Shown piece after piece: positions 9,511 through 20,950 of a stretch of DNA of 64,000 nt (the first letter of the stretch is position 1; every line of letters begins with the position of its first letter). Under the pieces are notes generated by a model. It had not been told where the DNA came from, did no database searches, and was given only the letters and a program-made list of their open reading frames with translations. Source of the stretch: Gaeumannomyces sp. JS-464 (taxonomy: Eukaryota; Ascomycota; Sordariomycetes; Magnaporthales; Magnaporthaceae); the NCBI GenBank assembly GCA_002197995.1, contig NGZR01000008.1, forward strand, positions 1,178,001-1,242,000. Direction: 5' to 3'. The position numbers and the translations under genes are program-made.

Positions 9511-11133
9511 TTAAGTCACTTCCTCCGGAGAGTATCCCTCCCACTGCACAAGATACATGCCAGATTTTAAACGCTGCAATATCGCGAAAACGCGAAAGTA
9601 TCCCTTATCTGGTCGTCCTTCCTTCACTTTTCTCCAGTAACTGTACACGAGCTCCGGCGTTTGCGACTGTATCAAGGCTTCCTTTTCCCAGGACAGCGAG
9701 TCGGCTGTCATTTTGACATGAAGTTCGAAAGCGTGTTTTGTTGTCTCGTCATTTCGATGGCCGATAATGATGGGATAGCTTTCGTCCGTCGGGTCGCTGA
9801 TTTTACGGCTTGCTTCGTTACGGCCGGCTGCATTATGCTGAGGCGGAAGCGTGGATCCACTTTGGCAACCTCTTCCAGCTGGGTTAGGGACTGTCGTTAG
9901 CACGGAATAAAGGATAGAGCAGGTTAGGGAAAATTGACTTTGTTGCCGCGAAAACTTGCCTGGGGCCCGCCGTTTGTTTGGCCGCGTCCCATCTTTCCGC
10001 TTATTACTGTCGGCCTTACGCTTGTGGGCGGCACGGCGAGGAGGCGGCTGTGGCGGGCCTTGCTGCGAGGGAGGCTGCTGTGGCGGGCCTTGCTGCGAAA
10101 GAGGAGGCTGTGGCGACGGGCTTTCTTCCTCCTGCGAGGGAGGCTGTTGAGGCTGAAAATGTTTATGCACCAGCCGATGGTGGTTCCCAAAAGGGTCGGA
10201 CAGGTCGACGCATAAATCGCATTGTTGCCAGCCGTGCTCGCTTCTGAGGTGTGCTGATAGATCACACCTTTCCACACGATCATTGCACTGGCTGCATGCG
10301 CGATGTTCTGAGTTGATATGATCGTCCAGGTTCTCTTGCTTGAAAACGGAAATGCAATATAAGCACTTCACATTCCCATGTTTCTCCACCTTGTGTTTTT
10401 CAAGCTCCTCCTGGTGGGCGCACTGGTGGTGACAATCATCGCAGGTGGGGTGTTCGCGCATATGCGACCTTAACTCTTCCTCGTTCGGCGGACCCAGAAG
10501 CTCACGGCACACCTCGCAGGCTTGCCAGTCGTGCTTGGTGCGAAGATGGTTATAAAGGCCACTTTTTGCGATGAAGGAGGCGCATTCAGGGCAGGGCTCA
10601 AGCTCCTGAAAGCTTATGCGTGTCCAAAAAGTGACCTTGTTGTCCTTTACGACAACGTTGTCATATTCCCCCTCCTGCAGGTCGTGCCCGCATTCGTGAT
10701 CATCCTGTAAATGCAGGTGCATGGACTCCATGCAAATTAACTGGCCGCATAGGCCGCAATGCACCGGGGTATGATCCTCAAGCACATGCTCAACCGCTTC
10801 CGTGCGGCTCGGGAGATCCAAAGCGCAAAATGTGTCGCAAAATTGGAGGCGGTGATCCCGTTCAAGATGGTCTTGCATATCGTCGAGGATTGCATTGCAA
10901 CCTGGCACCAAACACTCCTCACGGGCGCGTGCGGCGGCATTAGGTGATTCCTTCTTTGGATTTTGCAGCGCTTCCAAAAGAACGGTTCTTGCGTTGGTGA
11001 ATGAAGATATGTTTGCGTTCTTGTTGCCGCTTTTGTCGGGGTGGTGTTTTTTTACTGCCTTTCTAAATGCGTTTTGAACATCCTCCTCCGTATAACCGAG
11101 AGGCAGACATAAAAGTTCGAGAGCCCAAGACAT
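9511..11133 (-). CDS. J-domain, multi-C2H2 zinc-finger, chromodomain protein (540 aa)
   Basis: One uninterrupted frame of 540 codons. Residues 8-60 are a J-domain with the HPD motif at 31-33, which would engage an Hsp70. Eight C2H2-type fingers follow, several with C-x2-C-x12-H-x4-H spacing, at about 74-94, 126-146, 181-201, 206-228, 231-252, 257-277, 280-300 and 305-325. A Q/P-rich segment with short tandem repeats (about 327-368) precedes a strongly basic, nuclear-localisation-like stretch (about 370-395). The last 40 residues form most of a chromodomain (YFRVFAILQRL, YLVQWEGYSPEEVT). The TAA stop falls where chromodomains carry the Trp of T-W-E, and the frame stays open beyond it for about 40 codons. 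A possible 60-nt in-phase intron (branch CTAAC, acceptor CAG) lies near 9880-9940. Nuclear, chromatin-linked function is inference. Confidence 0.7.
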   Translation of the reverse strand: MSWALELLCLPLGYTEEDVQNAFRKAVKKHHPDKSGNKNANISSFTNARTVLLEALQNPKKESPNAAARAREECLVPGCNAILDDMQDHLERDHRLQFCDTFCALDLPSRTEAVEHVLEDHTPVHCGLCGQLICMESMHLHLQDDHECGHDLQEGEYDNVVVKDNKVTFWTRISFQELEPCPECASFIAKSGLYNHLRTKHDWQACEVCRELLGPPNEEELRSHMREHPTCDDCHHQCAHQEELEKHKVEKHGNVKCLYCISVFKQENLDDHINSEHRACSQCNDRVERCDLSAHLRSEHGWQQCDLCVDLSDPFGNHHRLVHKHFQPQQPPSQEEESPSPQPPLSQQGPPQQPPSQQGPPQPPPRRAAHKRKADSNKRKDGTRPNKRRAPGKFSRQQSQFSLTCSILYSVLTTVPNPAGRGCQSGSTLPPQHNAAGRNEASRKISDPTDESYPIIIGHRNDETTKHAFELHVKMTADSLSWEKEALIQSQTPELVYSYWRKVKEGRPDKGYFRVFAILQRLKSGMYLVQWEGYSPEEVT

Positions 11134-13733
11134 GGCGATTGTTACGCAAGACTGGATGGCGAGGCCAGGCTAGTTCGCTCTGTTCAAGGTTGGATGGGCT
11201 TCGCCGGTGGCATTGGATTTGTGTGAGGCAGTGCGCGAGGATTTGTCTGGTACTTGGGATCCCTGCGGGGTCGCTCGTGTGTTTTGCCCTCGTGTTGCGC
11301 GCTTCGTGTGCTCCGCCTTCGACCGCAGTGCCGGAAACGTGACGTTCATCGATCGTCGGGGCGCCAGGGTGGAAATCGGCCGAGGTCGTTTCTTCCGGAT
11401 AGGTGCCGTGAATTGCTGCATCGGCCGATAGAAACGGTTTCCCGAAGGCACCGCCGAATGTCTTGATCGGTCGGGGGCGCCGGCTACGGGCGGTCGAGGT
11501 CCACCCAAGGTTATCTGGCGAGTTAGTGTTTCGAACGCAGTATCACGCGAGAGTCGCTTAATAGGGATGTTGACGTACTCAAATGTGCAGTCGAGATTTG
11601 CAGGTTTGACTTGCCGCGGAGGGCCGCGCTTGGTCGGTTGCGCGGCTACGCCCCAGAGTTGATGGCCACGCCATTTCCCCGACTCCGGCGTGGAAATGGG
11701 AAGGTTGTCGGGTGTTCTTATGGCGTGCTAAACGGCCACGAAACAATGCAACAGAAATGAGGAATGGAGCCCGTGCCCACGTGGTCGACAGCACCGTATC
11801 TTGTCAAGTCGCGGGGGAGACGGAGCCGGTTGAAGGTTTGAGCGTGCGCGGACCCGTGTGGAAGTCGTCGCGGTGGGGAGGTGGGGATATTTGGTGGCGT
11901 GCTGCCTTTAAGCTGCGCCAACAGGAGCTCGTTGGCGGCCCGTGCTGGATGGCAAGACTAGGAATCCCTTACTACGTACACTGCTGGCGTGCTGGTGGTG
12001 ATTGGGCTGGCCCAGTACCGTCCACCTGCCCTGGCCAACCTTGGCTTTTGAAAACGGGCCCGGGCCCACCAATTCCCAAAATTTCGTAAGCCATCGCGCA
12101 CCTGCAGCGTCTGCCACCCACACGCCCTCGCACCCCCCCGGCGCCCACCCTTCGGGGTCATTCGACCAGTGCGTATGGGCTACAGTAGGTTCTGACAGCC
12201 TTGTTTGTCCAACCCCTGCACATTCCACACCAGCCCCACTGCCATGGTCAACTCTGGCACGCCGCCACCTGGTCGCCTGCATGGTCCCACGAACACCCCT
12301 CCCTTTCCCTGCTGAACTGGGATCAGCTGGCTTCCCTGACCGCCAACAGGAATAAGACGCCAACCGATTGCCCGCAGCTGCAAGGTCCACAAAAATCGCC
12401 CCCCAAAAACTCCCAGCCAATGCAACCGCACGCAACGACGCTTCTTGCTGCACGGGAGCTTTCCAGAAAGCGCATTTTATTGGTGGGCTGCGCCGCCACC
12501 AAAGTGAAAATCGCATTTCAGCTGCTGCCCTTTGCAGCGAAAAAAACACGGACTGTCAGCCTGCTCTATTAGGTTTGCCGTCCGCAGCTTGTTTTGATTT
12601 AATGGATGCATGGAAATGGCGGCTTCTGTTATCGAACCACAGTGTTGGAGCTGGAGCTGGAGCTGCTGTTTTCCGGTAGTGGCTTGGCCTGCCTGATGTA
12701 GGGATTCCATGGTCAGCTTGGCGCCGCGTCCACCTGTTGAGGCCAGCCGATCGCGGCTGCAAGTGAGCGAACATTATTGGGAGGCCCACTGACCCGGTTT
12801 CTAGATAATACCAGTTGGGCGTGCGCGTAAAATCACATCGCTTTTTACCCCCAGCCCCGCCAGGGTGAGGGGTTGGGTGGGGTGAGTGGTCCGACCGGGG
12901 TGGTTGGGCGGGGACCCGCAGGTACCGGTGTGGGGCAGTAGCGACCATTGATTCTGGCACCAGGCCCCAAAGGCAGGCATGATGATCTACTCAGTAAGCC
13001 AGCCCATCCTGCCAAGGCACGGGGACCGCGGGTGACATGGATGACATGACCCCATTGCGCCAGGCCGCCGAACCCACAGGTACACGGTATATCCATGCGG
13101 TTAAAGCGGAGGAAAAAAGGTGGATGTGGAAAAAGAGAGATGGAGGGGGAAGAGCAGTGAGCAACACGACCAACGGGTCGGCGCGCTTGTACCACTTACG
13201 GACCTCCGCACCAACGCCGGCATGTAGCAGGGACGTATATGGCAGTTAATCGACTGTTTGTTACAGCGATATCTGGAAATCCGGGTCGGCAACGGCCGAC
13301 GCATGGAATCGGCACGAGTTAAATTGCAGACCTATGCCTTGCAAAATTACAAGCCCTTACGCTTTATATAATTAAATCTGAGTGGCGGGCATCAGGCCTT
13401 TGGCCCCGGAATATTCGAAAACACCTATCGAGCCAACTTTTACTCGCAAACTATCAAGCCATCGAAACATACGTCGACCCCCTGGAAAAGACGTCCTTCT
13501 AGTAAAGCAATGCCTCCTGCTCCACCACACACAAAACAACCCGCCTGTTTGGGCGAACGACACGAATAAACACATCACGCACGGCAGAGCTGCAGGGGTC
13601 TATATCGAAAAAAAGCCTTACGGCGGCGGCGAGGGTTCATTGCACGCTTTCCACGGCACTTAGTGATAGGCAACTGCTCGGATAAATCGGGTATTTTACA
13701 AACCCGGTACGGATATGTGATTGATATCTCGTC
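11134..13733. other. No gene recognised (2.6 kb)
   Basis: Mostly GC-rich sequence with many overlapping open frames on both strands but no consistent codon character, domain, splice pattern or repeat boundary. The part next to 11133 presumably includes the promoter of the J-domain gene. Confidence 0.35.
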
Positions 13734-14763
13734 CTAAAGAAACAAGTCGGTCCAGTCGTCCTTCTTCTCACAGAACTCTGCAACAGCATCCACCATATCT
13801 GCGTGTAAAATATCCCTCGGCCCTACGTCTGCTTCAGCTTCAACATAAACCATCCACTCCTCTTCCACCATTTTCATACCGATGATTTTATTGTATGAAA
13901 GTTTTCCGGGTAGAGGACCCGGTGGGAAGTACGGACTTCCCCTCATATCTTTTGACCGCAGGAAGTGCCTCCAGTCGACGCACCCCGGAAGGAAATTTGT
14001 GAAGCACTTCTCATTTTTCAGGTCTTTTGCCTTCTGCCAGATAGGAGAAGCAAAGCCGATGATAAATCGTGGCGAGTTCCCGTCTTCTCCGCCCATATAG
14101 ACGTCTTTGACGACTATATTTGGGCTTCTTCCTGACAGGTCTTGAAGCGTTGTCATGCATATGTTCCCCCTTCTATGGTTCTCGCTCGGGAGCTGATGGA
14201 GGTGCGCGGCGACAGGCACCCAAAGTGATTGGTAATTATTGCTTGGCTACTCTACTCGATCGCGGGCTAGGGCACGCGCAGGCCAAAATACCAGGGCCAA
14301 TGCATAGGCCTAGAGCTGTGGGGCACCAGTTGCCACCCACGTGACTCCAGGCCACCTCTGACAGGAGCCGTTCCTTAGCCGTTGGGCGGCAGGCAGGATA
14401 CTGCAAGTCGGAAATGTTCGGGAGTGCCTTCCCACCCACAAGGTGGTGGATATGGGTATTTCCATTATTCGCGTCCACTGTGGATTCCGAGCCGTCGGAG
14501 CTGATGGAGCTGATTTCGTCAATGTCGTCGTCGGTGCCGTCATCTTTAGGGTTAGGCGCAAGCGTCGGCTTCTTGGTGGCCCGATAGTCCCCAACGCCCT
14601 GGCCGCCAGGAGCCTTAGGGCGCTTGGCCGGGCGCAATTGAGAGGGGTTAAAGGGCGAGTAGAACGCTTTGGTAGGGTCGAGGACACCATCGTTAGGGTT
14701 CAAATGTGGGTTATTGGGCTTGGTGACTGCTACGCTCAACGGCTGGCTGTTTTCGGACGCCAT
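13734..14763 (-). pseudogene. Unknown 284-codon gene interrupted by a solo LTR
   Basis: The N-terminal half (14369-14763) starts MASENSQPLSVAVTK and is rich in P, K and then D/S (DDDIDEISSISSD), so it looks disordered. The C-terminal half (13734-14193) looks globular: FIIGFASPIWQKAKDL, CFTNFLPGCVDWRHFL, MKMVEEEWMVYVEAEADV, ending DDWTDLFL. Between them sits a 170-bp LTR-A with 5-bp TSD. Taking out exactly 175 bp leaves 855 bp, which is 285 codons with one stop at the end, so the gene was intact when hit. No family recognised. Short proteins from frames beginning inside the LTR are not thought to be real. Confidence 0.7.
14194..14363 (-). repeat. Solo LTR-A inside the 284-codon gene
   Basis: It is a 170-bp minus-orientation copy with ends TGATGGAGGTG...CACCTCTGACA on the plus strand. 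Duplications GGAGC lie at 14189-14193 and 14364-14368. It is nearly identical to the LTRs of the copia element at 31-38 kb. Confidence 0.93.
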
Positions 14764-15699
14764 CGTGAAGCTTGATGCTGTGACTGTCGGTAGGTGTTGG
14801 TAGTTAGCAAGTGCTTTCGCCCCATATGCAGGTGAGTATTAATGAAAGTCTAGGTGAACCCTTGGAGGAACTGCAAGCAGGAGAAGGGCGAGAAGCGGGC
14901 CCTAAATACAAGTTTTGGAGAGGGTGGACACGCTTACCCGCGCCTCCTGCTCAGTTATTGACCACAAGCAGCCTAAGCCATGTATCCTGCCTACCCCTGC
15001 GAGACACTCTGCCTTATCGGTGACTCCTTCGTGGAGCCAAAGGCATGAATGATGTTGCTCGAGTGACTGGGGTGTGGAGAGAATGGCGTTATCTAGTTGG
15101 CCAAAGTCAACGGCAAGGCACTCTTGTAGTGCCTGTCCCTCGGCCATCATCTAACTCTATTTCTATAGGCCATAGCAGGCAGCCTTAGGGGTGGCAACGT
15201 CATGCGTACATCTAATTAGCCGAGGTTTCGACGATAAAAGGCAATTTAGTATTACAGGCAAATTAGGATCGGAAATCCGGCGCAACAGCTGTATAAGCAA
15301 AATCAAGCTATCCTTATTGCTCAATCGCGAAAGCCACTCGCTCAATCGTGGAAGCCCATATTCCTTTTTGTCCAATTCCATTGGTCCTACAAATCACCGT
15401 CAGCCGAGCCGAGTTTCGTTCTTTTGGCTGGGCCTGGGTCCGACCTCTGCAGTGTTCCGGGCACCGCTCCTGGACTAGAAGTCCCACATGGCGGAAAAAA
15501 GCTGTGCCGTATTATATTAACGGCCCAGGTAAATCGGCCGTGGGTTTATCGGTGTCCAAGGCATATCTATTCATGTATTTTACTTTTCCACCCAATAATG
15601 TATATTAACGCCTTTCGTTTATAATTACAATTATTACACTTTGCCCATTCACTATGCAGCGGGGGCTAGCTAACCAAAACCTGGCAACCCTATCAATGG
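14764..15699. other. No gene recognised
   Basis: Short open frames occur on both strands and no domain is recognised. The A/T content rises toward 15640. Confidence 0.35.
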
Positions 15700-17186
15700 A
15701 TACGGCTTTGTTCCTTAAGCAACCTTTGACAGGTGGGCATTTGGGCCGCTTACACTGCCCATGCCGGTTAGCAAAGGTTCCGAAAGATAAAACCCCTGGA
15801 CTTTTACACCCGTTGCCGGCCCCGGAGAGAGCTTGGCAGCACATCGTCATGGATTTCAAAAGTATGCCGAAGGACCGCACAGGCTGCGACAATGCTTTGG
15901 TAGTCGTCGACTGTCTCAGCAAAAGGTCGTGGACGATGCCCTGCATAACGACGGCCACGGCAAGGACAGCGGCAGACCTTTACTACCGAGGCCCCTACCG
16001 AATTTACGGGCTCCCGTTGACGATCGGCTCGGACCGCGGGCCCCAGTTCGTTTCCGATTTTACCGACGAATTGGCTAAAATACTGGGCATCGAGTGGCGA
16101 CTCTCTTCCGCTGAACACTCCCAATCTGCGGGGTAGGCCGAAATCATGAACCAGTACCTAGATCAACGCCTGCGGATGTTTGTGAATTATTTTTAAAATA
16201 ATTGGTCGGAATTCCTGCCCGCCTTTGATCTGGTACAGGCGTTACTGCCCTACCAGTCCTTGGGAGGCATGACTCCATTCGAGGTGACTATGGGCTACGA
16301 GTTGTCGCCCCATTGGGACTGGGAGCGCAAAACGACGCTTAAGGGCCTGACGGCCCGCGAGCGACTTTCCAGCGGCGAAGCCCAGGCGGTGGCTAAAAGG
16401 TTGATCGACTTTAACGCGGAGGCCCGTCGTCTTTTGCAACAGGCCCAGAAGAAGATAACGGTTTAAGCTAACAGGCACAGGCGAAAGCCGGACTTCGGAA
16501 TCGGGGATTCCGTCCTAATTATCAGGAAAAACTGGTCGACGGACAGACCTGGTGATGGATTTTCCTTTAACCAAAAAAGCTTACAAGATCCTGGCTGTCA
16601 AGGGACACTCGTACCAGCTGAACGTCCCGCCCGGCTGGAGGGGATCATCGGCTTTCCACGCCGATCGTCTGAGGAGATTTCCCGAGAATTCTTTGCCGGG
16701 ATAAGAGCTAAAACGACCCCCCGGTGAGGAGGTCGAAGCAGGACAGGAGGGGGAATGGGAGGTGTAGGAGGTGCTGACGTCGCGCCTCCATTACGGCAAA
16801 CTCCAATATCAGGTCCAATGGCGAATCTAGGACCCGGACCCGACCTACTACAGCGCATCCAACTTTAAAAACTCACGCATCTTGTTAAAGGACTTCCATC
16901 AAAAGTACCCCGACAAGCCAGGACCACCAGTGAGGCTGTCGTACTGGCTGGAGGCGGCAGAGGGCGATCGCCACGAAGGGAACCACGAGGACGACAACAA
17001 AGCCCAAGGCACAGCTTCGGCCAGGATGAGAAGGAGGCGCACAAGGGGATCGCGCTGCTGATAACCGACATCGGACTCGATGTTGCGGCCGGAGGGTCAG
17101 CAGACGAAAAGACGATTTTCGAACCCTGTGGGCGCTACAGTTTTTGTTTCTTTTTAACACCGGCTGCACCGGAGGAGGGGGGGTAA
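15700..17186 (+). pseudogene. Ty3/gypsy pol 3' fragment: integrase plus chromodomain
   Basis: The frame from about 15740 reads a retroviral-type integrase core: QHIVMDFKSMPKDRTG (first Asp), GLPLTIGSDRGPQFVS (second Asp), then after an in-frame TAG, EIMNQYLDQRLRMFVNY (Glu). GGMTPFEVTMGYELSPHWDW follows. At about 16770-16900 a chromodomain-like stretch (LHYGKLQYQVQW) marks it as a chromovirus. Several internal stops and frameshifts are present, and the protease, RT and RNase H regions are missing upstream. A purine tract at 17171-17183 precedes the 3' LTR. Confidence 0.85.
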
Positions 17187-17390
17187 TGTTATGGCACGGC
17201 AGGCCCTCACGGGCTTTTGGCCATTTGGGCTACTCACGTGACGGCCGTTGGGCCGTGCACCTATTGCCCTACTGGTGGCCCACCGCGATCGCGGTGCAGA
17301 CTTTTCCTTTGCTCTTCTCCGTAGCTTTAGATCTTCGCAACAATCGATGGTATATTGCAGCCTTGCCTTAATGCCAGACAATTCCCGTGG
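17187..17390 (+). repeat. 3' LTR of the gypsy fragment (right end uncertain)
   Basis: It starts TGTTATGGCACGGC directly after the polypurine tract and TAA. The first 40 bases match the solo LTR at 17488-17693. The right end is estimated from that copy's length, and no target duplication can be read. Confidence 0.55.
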
Positions 17391-17487
17391 CAGCGGGCAA
17401 GCGTAACCATCATTTTTCCCGTGCGAAATGCAAGAGAAAAGATCCGACGAAACGATTTAATCTGGACCAGATCAATTTTAACCCTTT

Positions 17488-17693
17488 TGTCACGGGGACG
17501 CAGGGCGATCGAGACAATGCTTCAATTTTACCCTCTGGTCGTTGCGGCGATCCAAAGTTGGAAATGAAAACTATCAAAGTGCATGCCTGCAATTGGGACT
17601 GCAGGGTTTTCTACCAAAGCGGTGCACGGCCGTGCACCGTCTGTCACGTGACTGCATGGCCCAAAGCCCGAGAGGGCATGCCGTGCCATAACA
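17488..17693 (-). repeat. Solo LTR-D, 206 bp, in the 3' end of the patatin gene
   Basis: It starts TGTCACGGGGAC and ends CGTGCCATAACA on the plus strand. Duplications CCTTT lie at 17483-17487 and 17694-17698. It points opposite to the neighbouring gypsy LTR. It replaces the end of the patatin reading frame: without it the frame would run on to a stop near 17410, and with it the frame ends at 17528 inside the LTR. Confidence 0.9.
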
Positions 17694-20600
17694 CCTTTAC
17701 ATACCCCGTCGTCGCTTGTGGTTTTATTTGTGTCCGCCCCACATTGTATGGGCCGTTTTCGGTGGTCCACAGTTCCAAAGCGAGCTTCGATCTGTTGAGT
17801 TTGGACAAGCCATTGTAATGTGAATGGTGACCCGCTTATATTACATTTGTCATTTCCATCTTCCTGTAAAGTCAGTGTGAAAGGCTCCGTTTTACTAGAA
17901 ACGCGGAATCTGATTTGCTGGTAATAGCTGCCATCCGCGCGAATTGTAGATTGGGATTGAAAGCTATTAGGCAAACGTTGCTGATTTATATGGAAGCAAG
18001 CTAAGCGTTCCCTTAGTTGCAAGATGAAAGCGTTGAATGCAGGAGTGAAGGGCCGCAATCGACATGTAATATAGCCAAAACATTCGTATTCATTGTTAGT
18101 AAGGGTCGGTGGGTGTATAGGATCCAGTTCAAATACAAAAAGTTCAGACCTAATTTGGCGAACAAGACTGTCAAGCTCCCCTGAACCCAATATTGTACGA
18201 CGTGCAAGTTGGCTAATTTCTTCCATTTTAGAAATATCATCTAATTGTGGCTCGGATCCCTTAAACTTGATGTCAAAGCGGAAGAACTTAGAGAATTTCT
18301 CATTCACACCTCTGCCAGCAGGTTGCTCAGCTGTTTGGTAATTTAAAAGTTGCTGCCACGCCCGCTCGGGGTCTCCAAGTCTCCAAAATGCCCTTATAAG
18401 GCGGATGAGGAACGAATCCTTCCACAAACGTCGCGCTTTACAAATAAGCGGTTCATCCGCCCTCGCATTACCTGTCCCAAGCGATAAGACAAGGCTTGGC
18501 TCGGGAGCGGAAGGAAACAATGATGCAACCTCTTGAAGCGCAAGGGAGGCTGGATTGTTATACATAAGGCCACCATCCTGGAAAGAGCCAACACCATTTA
18601 TGTAATATGGCTTGAAGTAGCTAAAATAGTTAGTTAAAGCGCATGTTGGAAATATATTGTCAGTGCGAGAATAGCCCCCTTACAAAGGAGCTGCAGTAGC
18701 GCATCGAATACTGGATTTATCGTTAGAAGAATGTTCAAAATATTTTCATGAACTTCGTCTTACATTTTCCAAAGCGGGAGTATAACATTTTCCTCAGGTT
18801 TAATCACGTGATAATCTAAACGTGGCGTTAGTAATACACCCTTTGAAGTAGTGCAAAACACGTACCACGCGGTTTTTCGTTGTTTCCCGTAGCGTTATAG
18901 CTTGTGAAAATACAAACAGATGTGTCTCGAATGGTTGTTGCAGTTATTCCTAATTTGATACCCATTTCGCTCGCAAGTGAACAATCGAAAATATTCATAT
19001 TTGACCCGAACGCCTTTTGCAGAACGGCTTCGAGGTTCCGAGGGGAATATTGGCCATCTACAGCTAGCGAGACTAAAAATTGAAAGATCGTTGAAAGAAT
19101 CGGTATATAAAAGGATGGGCGCGATTTGAACGCTATACGGGAAAGTTCTTTAAAACGCGAGATACATTTCTCTACCGGCCATCCATTAATAGCTAGCCCC
19201 GCCGCGGTGATAGAGCCTACGTTGTTAATACCGGTTATAATAGTTTAAGGAAGGTTAGTGCTTACCAGAGCTAGTTCCAAAAATAATATCAAAATGTCGC
19301 TGAACAGGATATTCTGGCAAATTTATACGATCTTGAATGGTTTTTAAAAATTCTAACGGCGCGATTCCCCTGGTACCGCCCCCATCAATGCTTAAAACTC
19401 TAATTCGAGCTGTATCTTGCTTCACGCGTATCCGCAAGCCTTGAAGTTTTGATTCGCAAAGAATGCATTTCTCCATGTGATATAGGCAATGCTCTGCCGT
19501 GTCCTTTGTTCCAAACACTTGTATACAGTTTTCGCAGACTGAATGACCACAAACTAGCCTAAGCTGTGGTCTTCGCTGCAAACAACCAAAGCATGTATCA
19601 GTAGATCGTAGCGTTATCCAGTGATTTCTAAAGCTACTTATAAACTGCCAGTGCGCGGTAACTGCACATTTTGTGGTTTCAAAGTTGCGGAATCTCTCAA
19701 CAACATTGGTTTCAAGCATGGTTACAAACAATGAAACCGGGATATAACTGCAGTAATTGGGATCAGCCAAATTTGTAAGCGAGTAAGCTTTTTGAGACGT
19801 TGCTTTATATAAGGTATTAAACACATCCTGTGGGTTGAAGACTATTAACAATTAGCAATATGCTTGAGACGTGGATAGAATAACTTACGATGCATTCCCG
19901 GTGGATACTGGTCGAGTATAAAAGATGAGGCAATTACAGGAATTGCAAATTTCTTTAAACTATCAGCAGACTTAAAATTTTTAAGAAAATTGTAGAGGTG
20001 GAACTCGAGATCATTTGTAACAGGATGGTCGAATCGCGAGATTTGAATAAAGTTTAAAGGATCTTTTTCAACAAATGGAGGATTTCTTCCAATATAATGG
20101 AAAAAGCCCGCGAGATGACGGGCAGAAAAACGTAGGCCGTTTTTAATTTTATCTAATTGCCTCTCTTGGCAAAGCGTGCGGATTTCTAATTCAAGCTTGG
20201 TTAATTTGATAGCCTGAGCCGTTAGGCTGTCCGCACGTTTATGGCTCTCGCTTTCATGAATACGCACACCTCGAAACCGGCTCGTTAAATCTAGGTGCTT
20301 TAGACCCTCCAGGCAGTGTTGGGGCTTTATTCCTTCTGTTACTAAATAAGCCAAGGGGGTGTTTGTAAATCATGCGCTGATTTTAGCCAGGCGGCGATTC
20401 GCTCCGCAACCTTCTCAACCCCACCCAAATCATTTACAAATAAGCAGACAATGTCCGCGAATGGAAGCAGCAAATCCTGATAAACAACATCTGCCACCTC
20501 GACAAGCCGTTCAGATTTTGTATGAGTCTCGGCCAGGGAATGTACAAATGATTCATGACAGCGCTGGGCTTTTATGGGCCGTGAAACTCTATTATTCTGT

Positions 20601-20950
20601 GGTATATCTGTGTCTGCAATAAGCAAAGGGCTGTCGCCTTCCACAGACTTGTACAATTTTACGTATAGGTGAACTTCTCCATGGGCTTTGTTATAAGGCC
20701 GGCATTTATTGGCGCCAATCCATTTCAACGCGCGGCTTTTACATTTATTACCAATTGTAATCATAACACTAGGGTGTTGTGAGTCTGGGTTTGGTAAGCC
20801 TTCCATCAAATTCTCAGCACGCTCGGTTATTTCCACCTTATAGTCATAATTCTTTTCTGATGTTAATCTCTTTTTTCTGGACAGCTTCACCCAGGATGTA
20901 TGGTTGCATGAAGTCATAGTTTTAATTGCTATAGCTTTTGTAATGACCAA
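17528..20950 (-). CDS. RING-type zinc-finger patatin-like phospholipase
   Basis: A multi-exon gene. An N-terminal region (20345-20950, likely start about 20917) of unknown fold is followed by exons encoding a Cys/His finger (CFGCLQRRPQLRLVCGHSVC, then CILCESKL) and a patatin domain. The patatin domain has IDGGGTRG (oxyanion loop), GTSSG (Gly-x-Ser-x-Gly nucleophile elbow) and QDGGLMYNNPA (catalytic Asp). Introns with good GT-AG ends and CTAAY branch sites fit at 19842-19888, about 19206-19246, and three more between 18600 and 18860. After splicing, the patatin core is open throughout. The one defect seen is a frame change at a five-C run near 20353. The 3' end is altered by LTR-D. Such proteins hydrolyse membrane lipids and are recurrent in fungal NLR systems and Starship cargo. 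No NACHT or NB-ARC domain is seen here. Confidence 0.8.

Noticed and set aside
9880..9957. 77-nt intron in the J-domain gene using the GTTTTC donor
   Set aside because: It would shift the frame and lose the chromodomain; only the 60-nt in-phase version is possible, and the uninterrupted frame is simpler.
11908..12549. 213-codon minus-strand frame
   Set aside because: No domain, W/R/G-rich composition and an equally long opposite frame; looks like a chance frame in GC-rich DNA.
18570..19250. RIP-killed centre of the patatin gene
   Set aside because: The apparent stops disappear when short introns with good splice sites are removed.
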